The notes beneath the pieces are model-generated. The model did no database searches. It had not been told where the DNA came from and worked only from the letters and a program-made list of their open reading frames with translations. Below, one piece after another: positions 50,591 to 62,200 of a DNA stretch of 64,000 bases. Origin of the DNA: Apostichopus japonicus. Lineage: Eukaryota > Echinodermata > Holothuroidea > Aspidochirotida > Stichopodidae. Both the position numbers and the translations under genes were made by a program. The stretch is taken from the NCBI RefSeq assembly GCF_037975245.1, contig NC_092575.1:19239841-19303840 (forward strand), written 5' to 3'. Within the stretch, counting starts at the first letter, position 1; every line of letters begins with the position of its first letter.

Positions 50591-50700
50591 TGAGAAACTA
50601 TACTACGCGTCGACGTTAGTTCGTCTTATGACTTGAATGTTTATAACGCTGAAAATTCTTTCAAATGCGCCACATATTGAAATGTACATTTAGTGCTTTG

Positions 50701-51005
50701 TATGTATGTATGTATGTATGTATGTATGTATGTATGTATGTATGTATGTATGTATGTATGTATGTATGTATATGTGATCTTCCCGCAAGCAGGAACTCGC
50801 GAAAGAAGCCACGGAGGCTCGGAGCCACGGAGGCTACTAGACTCGCAAGCTGACCGAAGCCAATCTCTCGGCACACATCCATTTAACGTCCATGTCGGGA
50901 AGTTGTTATTGAACAACACCCTTGCCAGATGACACACATTGCTGTCGGCGGGAATCGAACTCAATCCCTCTTTGCACGCTTTAACCTCACACCCTGCATA
51001 TGCAA
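50701..51005 (-). mobile_element. tRNA-derived SINE with (CATA)n tail
   Basis: Read on the minus strand: a tRNA-like head with an A-box-like TGTGAGGTTAAAGCG (about 50977-50991) and a B box AGTTCGATTCC (50951-50961), then a ~180-bp body containing GACAGCAATGTGTGTCATCT, ending in about 18 copies of CATA (50701-50774). Head, body and simple tail in this order are diagnostic of a tRNA-derived SINE. The family was not identified. The plus and minus open frames made of YVCM or IHTY repeats are translations of the tail. Confidence 0.75.
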
Positions 51006-51686
51006 GGCTCTCTATAGTACATCACGGTTCAACTAAACTTTCACTGCCTCGATCGTTGCTTCTGATATGTAAAGAACAGATGAACCTAGTTCAAAGACCG
51101 AAAAACAAAGTTAAAGGTATATGCTGTATTGGCCCCAAATATGCTAGATATTCAAATATGGTCACCTTTGGTCAAAATTCTTAAACTGTTTGTATTACAA
51201 CCTTCATGGAAATTTTCCTCACTGTAACATTCAGTCATCTTGCGTGATCCTTAAAAAAATGTCTGAGAACAATTTGGAGAATAAAGATCTCCAGGAATGA
51301 AAGCACATTTTGAAAACTTCTAGCAATTATAGCGTGCTATAATTGGGGCCTGTACAGACTACTTTTAAACACTTGAAAACATTGCCTGATGCGTTTTACT
51401 AGACAAGGGTTTCTTTTTTTTTTGTGTGTAGAGTGTACAAAGCCTCTATGTTTATCGGTACCGAGGTAGAGCAGAAAATGCTTGAACACGTGACCCCATT
51501 TTCATTTTACAATATGGAAACTTTTGAAAGTCATTATAGGTAATACTTTAACAAGGAAACTTATCTGGATATGAGTATACCGAAATGTCTTTAAATTGTC
51601 AAAAAAAAAAAAATACAACAAAAATTATACTCAAAATATTTGAGCTGACATTAGTAAAATGTTGTCACCTAAGTCAAATGGGGTCT

Positions 51687-51964
51687 GCCCGATATTCATA
51701 AGGTCCGCTATTCATAGGGTCATTTTTCATAATAGACAAAAAGGTTCGTTATTCATAATAGGAAGCTTTTTCACTATTATGAATATCGAACCCTTTAACC
51801 AATTATGAACAACGAACCTTTTTTCCCCATTATGAATAACGAACCTTATGAACAATGAACCTTTTTGCTCATTATGAATAGGAACCTTATGAACAATGAA
51901 CCTTAGGATAATGACCCTCATGAACAATGAACCTTATGAATATAGAAACTTATGAATATCGGGC
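51687..51964. mobile_element. Fold-back element built of degenerate TTATGAATA(A/T)CGAACC motifs
   Basis: Perfect 16-bp inverted termini: GCCCGATATTCATAAG (51687-51702) and its reverse complement at 51949-51964. Inside, 16-20-bp motifs of the form TTCATAATAGG / ATTATGAATAACGAACC repeat. Copies left of about 51770 are in one orientation and about ten copies to the right are in the other. The element is flanked by near-direct repeats TGTCACCTAAGTCAAAT (51664 on) and TGTCACCAGTCAAAT (51965 on). The 66-codon minus frame 51727-51927 is a product of the repeat. I know no named family with this structure. Confidence 0.7.
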
Positions 51965-52959
51965 TGTCACCAGTCAAATATCGCAGGTGCAAATTTGACG
52001 GTAACCACATGTGGTGCTTGGTAGGAAAGACAAAATGGACACAATGAACTGTCTACTATTTCATATATTCATGTCTCAGATATAAATAAAAATGTGGAAT
52101 AAACATTGTGCGTCTCAACGACGATGTGCGACAAAATAGTAGACCCTACAGTAACCCTCAATAACAATCATTTTAATATGCGGATCAAAAGAGCAGCAAA
52201 ATTATAGGGGGAGCAGGTATATATGATTTTCCCTTTATACATCGACTGAGATTGTAAGCAAAACTATATAACTGAAGTGAACCTTCACTTGATGTAAGGT
52301 TAAGTATACTAGACTGTAAATCCATGGTATATTCAAACTGTTTTGATTGTTGAACTAAACTATACGTCTCACAATATCATCATCCTAGCTAGTGACCCTG
52401 CATTGACGGATGTTGTACCCCTGACCTGGGAAAGGGGGTGTTTACAGGCCAGGAAGGTATCCCCTCCCCTTGAGAATTCTTGATACGATTAAGAGTGCTG
52501 AGCTGCAACTAACTGGTGTTATGTATTGCAATATTTGAAGCCATTTATGCTGCCACGTTTGTAAAGAATGCAGATTCAGTCTTGTTTAACAAAGGGGGAC
52601 TGTGGGACTCCCCCCCCCCCGTGGTCCCAGAAATGCCTTTATTTCTAACAACAAGACATGTTATTAATTATGAATTGCTGTAATATGGACATGAAACGAA
52701 TCAAGAAATTACAACTCCTCATACCCAATAAAGAGTAAATTAAGAAAACTATTTTTATTATTATTATTATTTAAACATTTCCAAAGCGCACATATATATG
52801 TAAAAACATAAGCTATGGCGCTGTACAAACTTAAAAGAGTAAAGGTATAAAACTTAACGAAAATTAAGAAACCATGTTAATCACAAGAAAGAGGTAAAAA
52901 TCTTAAAAACAGATAACCCTAAAAGACTAAACAAATCCAATAACGATGGAGATTTTTTT

Positions 52960-53035
52960 TTTTCCAAGACTACGGAGCCTATTGAGGTTACAATCCAGAG
53001 GTTACTGATTCGAATCCAGCTCTAGCCGGCGTTGA
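52960..53035 (+). mobile_element. Possible tRNA-derived SINE head
   Basis: AGCCTATTGAGGTTA (52976-52990) resembles a tRNA A box and GATTCGAATCC (53008-53018) a B box, with tRNA-like spacing. A body, tail or duplication was not defined. Just upstream, a stretch with CCAAAGCGCACATATA and ATGGCGCTGTACAAAC looks like another dispersed repeat. Confidence 0.4.
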
Positions 53036-53893
53036 ATTTAAAATTGCGTAATAAGAGTTCCAAACTTAAATTTTTCCCCTACAACATGGGGCCTATAGCA
53101 TACCAAGCGTCATACCCAGTTATGGGACAAATATGCACATACTTATGTGGCTTTTTTTCTTAGTGACGCACTTGTTGTTCAGTTTGAACAGTGTGAAGAT
53201 TCTGTTGCTGAGATAAAAGGTTCGAAATACAGTAGCTCATATGATACCGACACAATTAAGTTCAATGAAGCGTGATATGTTATTTTACTTCAGTGCATGA
53301 AAGTACCGTATACAGTGCGGCGGTACCCGTGAGAAATTATTGTCTAAAATGGTTGATATATGCCTTGCCAATAATTCATTTAGGCCTACAAATTGAACTG
53401 GGGCTATAAGGCTCTTCTAGCCACTTTTATGATACCATATGTTGAGGATAATTTGCAGCTAGACATATCGTTTTGAGAGTAATAAAAACCAACGAAAAGT
53501 AGTGTATAGCCCTATTACACACATAGGCTAATTAATGTAAGACACGAGTACTGAACAGTGGAGAGTGTATGGGATACAGGTTAACACAACAAGCCGCTGT
53601 AAAAAAACAAAAAAAAAACAAGTGGTACTTTGGCAAAACAACTTACACACATAATCACAAAATATGTGTTAGTTTCTGGTATAAGTGTTCACGGATGTTT
53701 AATTCTTAAACGTCTTTTTACGTTAGAAAATAACTTTCAGCATTTAACTTACAACACATCATAGTCAAGTCGCATATAATTGCAACTCCTGCTGACTCAG
53801 TTGAGAATCTCAATAAACTTGCAGCTGTTTGCATGCATGAGCAAGAAGAAACATTTCATAACGTTCGCAATTAACACTGCGATACAATATTAC

Positions 53894-54367
53894 TTAGAGT
53901 GGGGAAAAGACCCGACTTGATTGTGTTGAAATTTCAAAAACGTTACATAATTTAAACAAAGACAAAATTTCAAAAATCCCTGGTATATGGTGGTCCATGA
54001 ATACAGCAACAGGACTTGCATCATACACTGTGACAAAGAGGTTGATTTTGGAAGTAACTAACGTAACAAATGAAACGCCACAATCTTGTAACTCGGTCCA
54101 TGAAAGCTGCAAATGGACGTTGAGACTCACTGTGCCGACTTCAACTCCTCGACATGGTTAATACGTACGATCACCGCGGAGGACATTGTTCCCCTGGCAA
54201 CGGTTCTGAAGACGGGTTCTACATTTCCTGGTTAGTAAAGCAGAAACAGACAGATTTAATGACATCTCTCCGAAACGACTCGTTTGCAACCCTCTCCCCT
54301 CCCGATAAACAACAGCAGAGGCACAAAACCAAAGAACTAAAATGAAAGGTATCAAAAACTGAACCAT
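53894..54367 (-). other. Unrecognised minus-strand open frames, one with signal-peptide-like start
   Basis: A 69-codon ATG frame (54158-54367) begins with a hydrophobic stretch, MVQFLIPFILVLWFCASA, resembling a signal peptide. Next to it an open frame at 53894-54130 lacks an ATG but could be an internal exon. I recognise no family and found no convincing splice path between them. They may be exons of an undetected gene or chance frames. Confidence 0.2.
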
Positions 54368-55202
54368 CACTATTTGTCTATATGATATAGACTGTGATGA
54401 AAAGAAAAAAAAAAACTTTCGAAGGCTATAGTGGCATTATGTCATCTTAATATATAAGCAATGACGTACCCGCCCTAAATCTTCACGGGGCCCGTTTTGT
54501 TGTAAAATTACAAGTTTATTATCAATACTATAGCCGCCCTTCGCCGGCCTATGCCCCGTTTCAGCGGATGCATTGTGGGTAGCTATAGGTTGTTTTTTCG
54601 GTACTTGTCACCAGGGTCCCTTCGGCTCTGGGTCCCGAGGCGGCCGCACGGACCTATTTACTCAACTGCCTAGTATATAGGCCCATCTGCGATACGTGGA
54701 ACCAACAACACGGAAACTCATGGTTTACCGTATGTATACTACGGGGCGGGGAGGGGGTGGAGGGAAGGGGAGGGGATTTATATGTGTAGCCTACCATTTG
54801 TGATTGGATACTTCAGCATCATAGTTGGACAATGCACATGTTTATATTTTCTTTCCCATAAAATGTAATAGACCTATATGCATTTTTTTTGTCACGGGAG
54901 GTGCATCATAATTGTTTGCAGCAAGTGGACGGGGTATAACGTTCTACAGTGCAACCCCTCGGAAGGAATTCATGCATAACCCTGTTCTATACCACGTACT
55001 CACCAAATGATGTCTGTAGACGAATTACAAATCTTTCAAACTGTCAAGTGCCTCAAAGAGATCATGTGTTTTGATTAAGAATCAATCGAGCCAGTCACAA
55101 AGAAGGGATTTAAAGTTTGATCAGTGGCAGACCATTTTGGTCTAAAACACATTTTGGAAGAATACAAATGGCCTTCAATTTCACAAATGATCACCAAAAT
55201 GA

Positions 55203-57158
55203 CTATACCTGTATGCAATATATCGTCATATGGCCAGAGTCGGTGCTGGTAATTAATCGGTCATCGTCACGATGCATCTCGACTATGGTTATGAATTTAC
55301 TACGGTCATCGACAATCAGTGGTTGCCCGAGTGCCGTCCCGACGGTTTTTGTGAAAAGTGAATAACACTGGATGAAACATGACGTCTGTTTTTCCCCCTC
55401 TTGTTTAGACCAAAGAACATAGGCGATACCTTTACAACAAGCCACTCCAATCGGCTTGAAACCATACCGGGGAGGGATTAATCGTGAGATTATGTTCCCA
55501 CTTGCGCTGACTAAAAGAACCATCTCTTCCCCGTCACATACTACCAGGCAGTCTCCATGAAACGCTATTGAAGTTGGAGGTCGGCCGTCCTCTTTCAGAG
55601 TGATCGATGATGCATACTCCATCTCATAGGTCAGCAGAGATATGATCCTATTCTTGTCGTTGCCAAATGCAATTCGTTTTTTCTTTCTATTGATCGTAGC
55701 ACAGGATATTTTGGCTCCCGGCACGAGATGCTTCAGAACGCCAAAGTTTAGAACTTCATCTGTACGCTGAGCTATTTTCATTCGAAATACGGAGGATTCC
55801 CAACAAACCGCGGCTACTCCGTCATCTAACGCGGAAGCAAATGCCGGCGTTATTTCTGGATTCTGTCCGTTATCTTGCAACTTTCTCATATGGACGGGGT
55901 TTCCGTTAAGGTTGACCAAATCAATAGCCGCCTTCGTGGCTCCTTTACAGGAGGTGAACATGACATTTTGGTCACAAGCCGATGTCATTGCAGTCACGGT
56001 GTATTCTACTTCTGTTTGAAATCTCTGAAGACTCACTGCTGATATTTTACTCAGTCTTCTAATGGGATCGATTTTACCGAGTCCGCGGAGTGATCCATTA
56101 TCCGACGGTTTGTACTCAAATGTTAACTCCTGCAGGCGCTCTCTATGAATCTGGATCGTTTGATTGAGGCCATCCCGTTTTTTCACTAGATCGTGGTTTT
56201 GATGCATTCTGATGTACCCACCTGGATCGCTGGTATTTCGATTAAATTGTTTCAAATATTCCGCGGCTTCTGTATGTGCCTTTTTAAGCTCATATGCAAT
56301 CGTTTCAGTTCGTTGGACAATGTAATTTTTTCGACGAGAACAACGAGTGAGCAGTTTATGTTTATTGGCATTGATTAATTGTTTTTGGTCCATAACATGT
56401 TGATCAATGTCCCGCTTCATCTGTTCGGCTTGCGTGCGCGTTTCTTTGACACACTGGTTAGCATTTTCTTGTATTTCTTTATCGGCCTGTTCTATCAACG
56501 AGACGAGAATGGCTCTCTTTTGCAGAACGTGATCGTGAAGCTTCGTGGTTTCTCGGAGAAGTTCGTCGAAAGTCATTGGCGGTTTAGGTGACGTTGATGA
56601 TAATGGATGTGTCAGTTCGACGTGATGACCAATATGAGATGCCTGAATACATAGGTCACAGACTCGTGTACCCAAGCAAGTCCTACAAAAGCCGTTTGCG
56701 ACCTCCTCTATGTGTTCTCGGCAGTAAATTGTTGGTTCAGCTGTAGGACTATTCTGGATATTCCGTTTATGTGACTCTATCTTGTGGTTTTGTAAAACCG
56801 CCATTTTGGAATGTTGCTCGACGCAGTTTTGACAGATGTCCATTCGGCAATCCACGCAATGAGCTGTTCTTTGACAGTGTGACTTGCAGGATTCGCATCG
56901 CGGTGGCTCTAACGAAGAACTCATCTTGCGATGTCGAAGCAACCGTGTAGCTGGGATTGGTTTGAGATACGGAGTTTCGTCGTTGCCGGAATCCTTCTGA
57001 TAGTGACATATTCGACATTCGTGTTCTGGAAATTGCTTGGTGAAATCGTCGTCACAGCTTCCGCAGAGGACGTGCTTACACCTCAACTGATGTGTCTCTT
57101 GTTTACTTTGGAAACAAAATTCACACGTCCTTGATACGGTATTGAGTTGCCCACTCAT
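55203..57158 (-). CDS. TRIM-like RING/B-box/coiled-coil protein, intronless
   Basis: A single uninterrupted 651-residue frame. The start is the ATG at 57158; the open frame continues a few codons upstream to a TAA at 57183-57185 but has no other ATG. Seen: RING-type zinc finger at about 12-51 (CEFC ... LRCKHVLCGSC ... CRIC); first B-box-like cluster at 88-125 (CESC ... CVDCRMDICQNC); second B-box at 146-180 (YCREH ... FCRTC ... CDLC ... HIGHH); then a long Lys/Glu/Gln-rich helical region at about 195-330, the expected coiled coil. The C-terminal ~270 residues are beta-rich and propeller-like in feel, but I see no clear NHL or B30.2 signature. Family knowledge: TRIM proteins are dimeric E3 ubiquitin ligases, many with immune or RNA-regulatory roles; substrate unknown. 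Intact intronless copies are common among lineage-expanded invertebrate TRIM genes. Exact orthology not assigned. Confidence 0.88.
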   Translation of the reverse strand: MSGQLNTVSRTCEFCFQSKQETHQLRCKHVLCGSCDDDFTKQFPEHECRICHYQKDSGNDETPYLKPIPATRLLRHRKMSSSLEPPRCESCKSHCQRTAHCVDCRMDICQNCVEQHSKMAVLQNHKIESHKRNIQNSPTAEPTIYCREHIEEVANGFCRTCLGTRVCDLCIQASHIGHHVELTHPLSSTSPKPPMTFDELLRETTKLHDHVLQKRAILVSLIEQADKEIQENANQCVKETRTQAEQMKRDIDQHVMDQKQLINANKHKLLTRCSRRKNYIVQRTETIAYELKKAHTEAAEYLKQFNRNTSDPGGYIRMHQNHDLVKKRDGLNQTIQIHRERLQELTFEYKPSDNGSLRGLGKIDPIRRLSKISAVSLQRFQTEVEYTVTAMTSACDQNVMFTSCKGATKAAIDLVNLNGNPVHMRKLQDNGQNPEITPAFASALDDGVAAVCWESSVFRMKIAQRTDEVLNFGVLKHLVPGAKISCATINRKKKRIAFGNDKNRIISLLTYEMEYASSITLKEDGRPPTSIAFHGDCLVVCDGEEMVLLVSASGNIISRLIPPRYGFKPIGVACCKGIAYVLWSKQEGEKQTSCFIQCYSLFTKTVGTALGQPLIVDDRSKFITIVEMHRDDDRLITSTDSGHMTIYCIQV

Positions 57159-58282
57159 TTCGTCAGGACCATGAATCAAATTTTAGTTGAAATCGACAGC
57201 TATTTCAAACCGCTGAATGAATATATATGTTTAATGAAACTCCCAGGATGTTTGAAGTATGCCTTATTTAATTACCATACTACGAAAACTATACTATAAA
57301 TGTGATGATCTCACGGCTTTAGTCTGCGTAATCTCCTCAAAAATGTCCCGGTTTAATCACCATAATAAAACATAAGCACCTCAACTTGTCGGTGTATCAA
57401 GTTCGACCCATGTAATCACTAAATCCTTTCATGAGAACTGTTCACGTATTTCAACGGGCATGTAATCACCTCATTCCAGAGTTGTATGCACATCAACATC
57501 TTCACGTGAAACACAACAGCAGTATGATTCAATTTGTAATGTTGCCAATATACATTAACGTATTCCAGGCATAATAGATTTAATAGACACCTTAGTCATG
57601 AAATTCGTTTGTCGCAAAGATTTGAAAGCTTCCTTGAATGAAAATATGATCACGTTTTCGTAGATTTAGAAACCACTGTCTGTTCTGGACTGGAGAACAA
57701 TTGTATACCGCAATAAACTAAGTTCCTGGTTTGAAGGAAATTGCTTTTACATTAGTCTCAAACTACATTATTTGGTGTGGAAAACACATAGAACTGCATA
57801 TAACAGTAATTGCAATAACAAATAGTGGCTGATTAAATTTGATACCATAAATTTCCGTCTTCAAGCAATAAAAACAGTATACTCGCGACGCCGAAACTTT
57901 TCCTGATGAAAATGCAAAGTTGCATACGCTGTCCGTATAGTTGCCTGAATGGCTAACGTGTATGTATAGTCTATAGATTAATTTTAAAGATTGAAGTCAT
58001 ACGCTGCAACGTTCAAAAGTCCACATCTGTCAATAAAATACATCACTTTGTCAGCCTCAGGATGGCATAAGACTGAAATTTACCAACGTTCCTTCCAGCC
58101 TGCGTAAAGAAGTAGCAGCTGCGTCAGTAAAACCATTGGAAAACCCTCAGTACCATCAGTCCATCTCTGTAGTACTTGGTTAGTTTGAAATCGACACCAG
58201 GCCACTTTCCTTCAGGGGCTAAAGTGGGGGGGGGGGGCCATGCGGGCCCAGAGCCTAAGAAAAAAAGCCGTTCCATACAGCA
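57159..58282. other. Intergenic DNA upstream of the TRIM-like gene
   Basis: AT-rich sequence with no recognised coding exon; the part next to 57159 should contain the TRIM-like gene's promoter. A G12 run lies at about 58227-58238. Confidence 0.5.
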
Positions 58283-58650
58283 TAGCTGTGACAGTTTTGG
58301 GGCGGCACTCCCCGGCCTCCGTAGATACGCCCCTGCCCCCGGTGTCCCAGTTTCATGCACAAATCTCCCGGTTTTATCAAATGCGTGATTCTCTGGTACC
58401 CTTTGAATGTACTCCCAACATAATTCCCAAATTGCGGAACTAGCAGTAGTTTGGTGTGAAATAGACTAAACTTGTACATTACTACAAAATCAACGCTACT
58501 GTCAGCGCGACAGTGTAGTATTATTACTCAGCGGTAACTTGTGATCGAGCTCAGTGCGTATGTACTGCAGTTTAGTGTCTATAGCTCAGTATAACTGAAA
58601 TAATGTACCGTATGACAAGCACTTTTCATAGCCAGAGATATAATATTGTT
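58283..58650. repeat. Dispersed repeat family R, left part of interrupted copy
   Basis: Aligns with 50088-50390 from GCTGTGACAGTTTTGGGGC through ACAAGCACTTTTCATAGC and AATATTGTT. It carries about 90 bp near 58508-58600 that the 50088 copy lacks. The alignment stops where LINE-like coding sequence begins. Confidence 0.8.
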
Positions 58651-59084
58651 GCACCAATCACAAGAAAAGGAAATGAAAGTTGGAAGAAGTGTAAATATGT
58701 TGGAAGCTTGCTGGGGACCGAAGAAGATATTAACCGAAGAATTGGTATAACCAACGGTGCTTTCAACACACTGTCCAGTATTATCAAAAGCAAAAACATA
58801 AGCCGGAACATTAAGCTTAGGATTTTTGAGCCTTTATCAAAGAGTTTTTTTTTTTGTACAATTGCGAACTGTGGGGCACAACGAAGGATCTTGGTCGCAA
58901 AATTGACACTTTTCAAAGGAGAATACTTCGTATTATTCTCAACATTAGATGTACCAATAACAATTGGTTATCAAACGATGAGCTCTACAATGAAACCAAC
59001 CAAACACCTTGGTCATCCATAGTCGCACATAGAAGATTGAGATTTTTCGGTCATGTACAGTAGCAAGACTTCCGGAGGACGCTC
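58651..59084 (+). pseudogene. LINE (non-LTR retrotransposon) C-terminal fragment, left part
   Basis: Translation gives KYVGSLLGTEEDINRRIG, then after a frameshift in the T-run near 58846-58856, YNCELWGTTKDLGRKIDTFQ and TPWSSIVAHRRLRFFGHVQ. These are hallmarks of the region after the reverse transcriptase in invertebrate endonuclease/reverse-transcriptase LINEs. An in-frame TAG at 59061 follows. The 5' end is truncated. The fragment is interrupted at 59084 by the copia element and continues at 63628. Confidence 0.8.
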
Positions 59085-59249
59085 TGTTAGTTGTGTGCTC
59101 CCAAGTCACGTGTTTGTTGTCATGCTTATTAACGTTGTAAATACACACGAGTTCGTTATACCATTCCCTCGTAGAAATGTTGTCTCTTATGTCGCTTCTA
59201 AAGCCATTAAAATCACCGCACTTTCAATACAACGATGGCAGATCCAACA
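59085..59249 (+). repeat. 5' LTR of copia element
   Basis: 165 bp, beginning TGTTAG and ending CCAACA, so the TG...CA ends extend to a TGTT/AACA inverted pair. The gag-pol start codon lies at 59235, inside this LTR. Confidence 0.96.
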
Positions 59250-62200
59250 GGTTATGGGCCCAGGCGTGATCCAGGAAGTCGATGGCAGAGACTTTGCTTC
59301 AACGGGGACGAAAATGAATACGAATTGTGGGAAACGAAATTTCTCGGACATCTACGTATGATGAAACTGAAAGATACCATACTAGGTCTAGACGTACCGC
59401 CCGAAGGTGAGGCTGGCAGTGGACAGCCTAACGTTAATGATGTCGTAGGTAAGAACGAAGAATGCTATGCTGAACTGATACAGTTTTTAGATGATAAAAG
59501 CCTGTCGTTGGTAATGAGAGATGCTGCCGATGATGGAAGGAAAGCCCTAAAGATACTGAGAGAACATTACTCGAACCAGGGAAAGCCCCGTATCATTACG
59601 CTGTATACTGAGCTAACATCTCTCAAGAAAGGACCAAACGAGAGCATTACTGATTACATAATTAGGGCAGAAAAAGCCATTACAGCCCTACGTAATGCAA
59701 AAGAGACCCTAAGTGATGGGTTATTGATAGCAATGATTTTAAAAGGATTGCCAGAGTCTTTCAAACCCTTTGCTATTCACATCACACAGAGCAATGATGA
59801 GATTACTTTTACCAAATTCAAAAGCAAATTGAGAAGTTTTGAGGAGACTGAGAAATTCCGAGTCGAGTCGCATGACAAATCTGACAACGTCATGAAGGCA
59901 GGAAGTACAGGTACAGTACCCACTGGAAGTAGAAGAATTAAAGGGAGACTTACATGTTATCAGTGTGGAAATGAGGGACATATTGCTAGATTGTGCCCGT
60001 ATAAGCTTCAAACAAGTAACAAGTCTCAAACCAAATTGCCAAGATGGTGTAATTACCATAACAGTTCCACACACAGTGATGAAACTTGCAGAAGACATAA
60101 CCGCAAGGACAAGGCAAAGCAAACAGCGGAACAGACCGAAACTAGAGAAGAAGATCACACATTCTCATTCAAGGCTGGCAACAATACAAGCAACATACGT
60201 CAAAGAGGAGGGCCAGGAACCTTAATGGTAGATTGTGGAGCTACATCACATATAATCACAGATCTATCAAAATTTGTTTCTTTTGACAATACATTCCATC
60301 CAGAAAACCACTACATGGAGCTAGCTGATGGGACAAGAGAAAATAATGTAGCGCTAAAACGTGGAAACGCTCAAGTTACCTTGCTAAGTACAGAAGGCAA
60401 GAATGTGGAATCTATGCTGGAAGCGGCACTGTATATCCCTTCCTACCCACAGGACATGTTTTCTGTTAAAGCTGCCACCAACAATGGAGCCACAGTGACC
60501 TTCAAGCAAGGATGCAACATACTTACCCACAAAGATGGTACTACGTTCAACATTAAAGAACAAGGAAGATTGTACTACCTGAACGTTGTGGACGAAGAAA
60601 TAGTAGGTGACAGAGTTAACGCTGTACATGATGTTCATACATGGCATGAAATTTTAGGACACTGTAATTTTGAAGATATTCTTAAATTACAAGATGTAGT
60701 CAAAGGTATGAAAATTAAAGGTGAAGTTGATAAGTCAACATTTGATTGTGACACATGCACTCAAGGAAAATTTGTAAACAGTAGGAGTAGAAAACTAGAT
60801 GCTAAGGCCACCACACCCCTAGAGTTGGTTCACACAGACCTAGCAGGACCTATTAACCCTGTAGCTAAGGATGGGTTCAAATATGCAGCAACATTCACCG
60901 ATGATTATTCAGGAGCCATATTTGTTTATTTCATTAGAAACAAGGGTGACACTGCATTAGCATTGGAAAAGTTTTTGGCAGATTGTGCACCTTATGGCAA
61001 AGTAAAGTGTATCAGGTCTGACAATGGTTCAGAATTCACAGGGAATGCTTTTGAGTCAGTACTAAGGAAAATGGGCATAAGGCATGAAACCTCTTCACCG
61101 TACTCTCCCCACCAAAATGGTACCGCTGAAAGGCAGTGGAGAACTCTTTTTGAAATGGGGAGGTGTCTATTGATAGACAAGGGTTTGCCCAAGTTCTTGT
61201 GGACATACGCAGTCCAAACAGCTGCCCATATTAGAAACAGATGTTTCAACAACCGCATTAAGCAAACCCCTTATCACATGTTAACAGGGAACCAACCTGA
61301 TCTATCCAAAATGGGGATATTTGGATCAGAGTGTTATGCGTATAAGCACGACCCAAAGAAACTAGATTCTAGGTGTGAGAAAGGAATTTTTGTTGGGTAT
61401 GACAAGAACAGTCCTGCATACCTAGTGTATCATGCAAACAGTGGAAAGGTGTCTAAAAACAGGCTGGTCAAGTTCTGTAAGAAAAGAGGTATTGAGAAAC
61501 AAACCCAAACTGATGTATTGGATGATGAAGTTGAGTTGTTTCCTCAACAATACACATGTGGGGAGTCTAGTGGTGATGCTCATGTTCCTGAAAACAATAA
61601 TGGAAGTAAGACAAATGTGTCTCAAAGAGAAATAACAAGAGAAAGTTTAAAGGAAAGTGGTTCAGAGGAAAACCACAGTGAAAGAAGTAAGGGTGATGTA
61701 AGTCAAGGACGTTACTACCCCAAGAGGGAGAGAAAATCTCCCAAATACTTAGATGAGTATGTATCACATGTTGAAGATGGAGATTCTATTATGACTGGTA
61801 TTGATTACTGTTATAAAGTATGTGGAATTCCCCAAACGTACAAGGAAGCAGTAAATTCACCTTATATATCAATATGGAAAAATGCCATGGAAGAAGAGCT
61901 AAATTCATTAAGGGAGAATGATACATTTGAGATAACAACTTTACCTGAAGGTAAACATCCAGTAGGGGGAAAATGGGTGTATGCAATTAAAGAGGATTTT
62001 GAAGGTACAAGGAGATTTAAGGCAAGATATGTCGCCAAGGGTTACAATCAGGTGAAGGGGATAGATTACAAAGAAACATTTGCCCCGACAGCTAATATCA
62101 CATCAATTAGGATTTTAATGCAACTGGTAGTGCAAAATGATCTGATTGTTCATCAGATTGATGTCAAAACTGCTTACCTGCATGCTCCTATTGCTGAAGA

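Noticed and set aside
50641-50964. Frames rich in YVCM or IHTY repeats
   Set aside because: Direct translation of the (TATG)n SINE tail.
54154-54345. 63-codon plus-strand ATG frame
   Set aside because: Overlaps the minus-strand signal-peptide-like frame and shows no recognisable feature of its own.
56193-57134. Plus-strand frames opposite the TRIM-like gene
   Set aside because: Antisense shadows of an intact domain-bearing coding sequence.
57159-57179. Extended N-terminus of the TRIM-like protein (7 extra codons)
   Set aside because: The upstream start would be TTG, which is not a normal animal initiator; the first in-frame ATG is at 57158.
60384-61986. Minus-strand frames within the copia element
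   Set aside because: Antisense shadows of the Gag-Pol frame.
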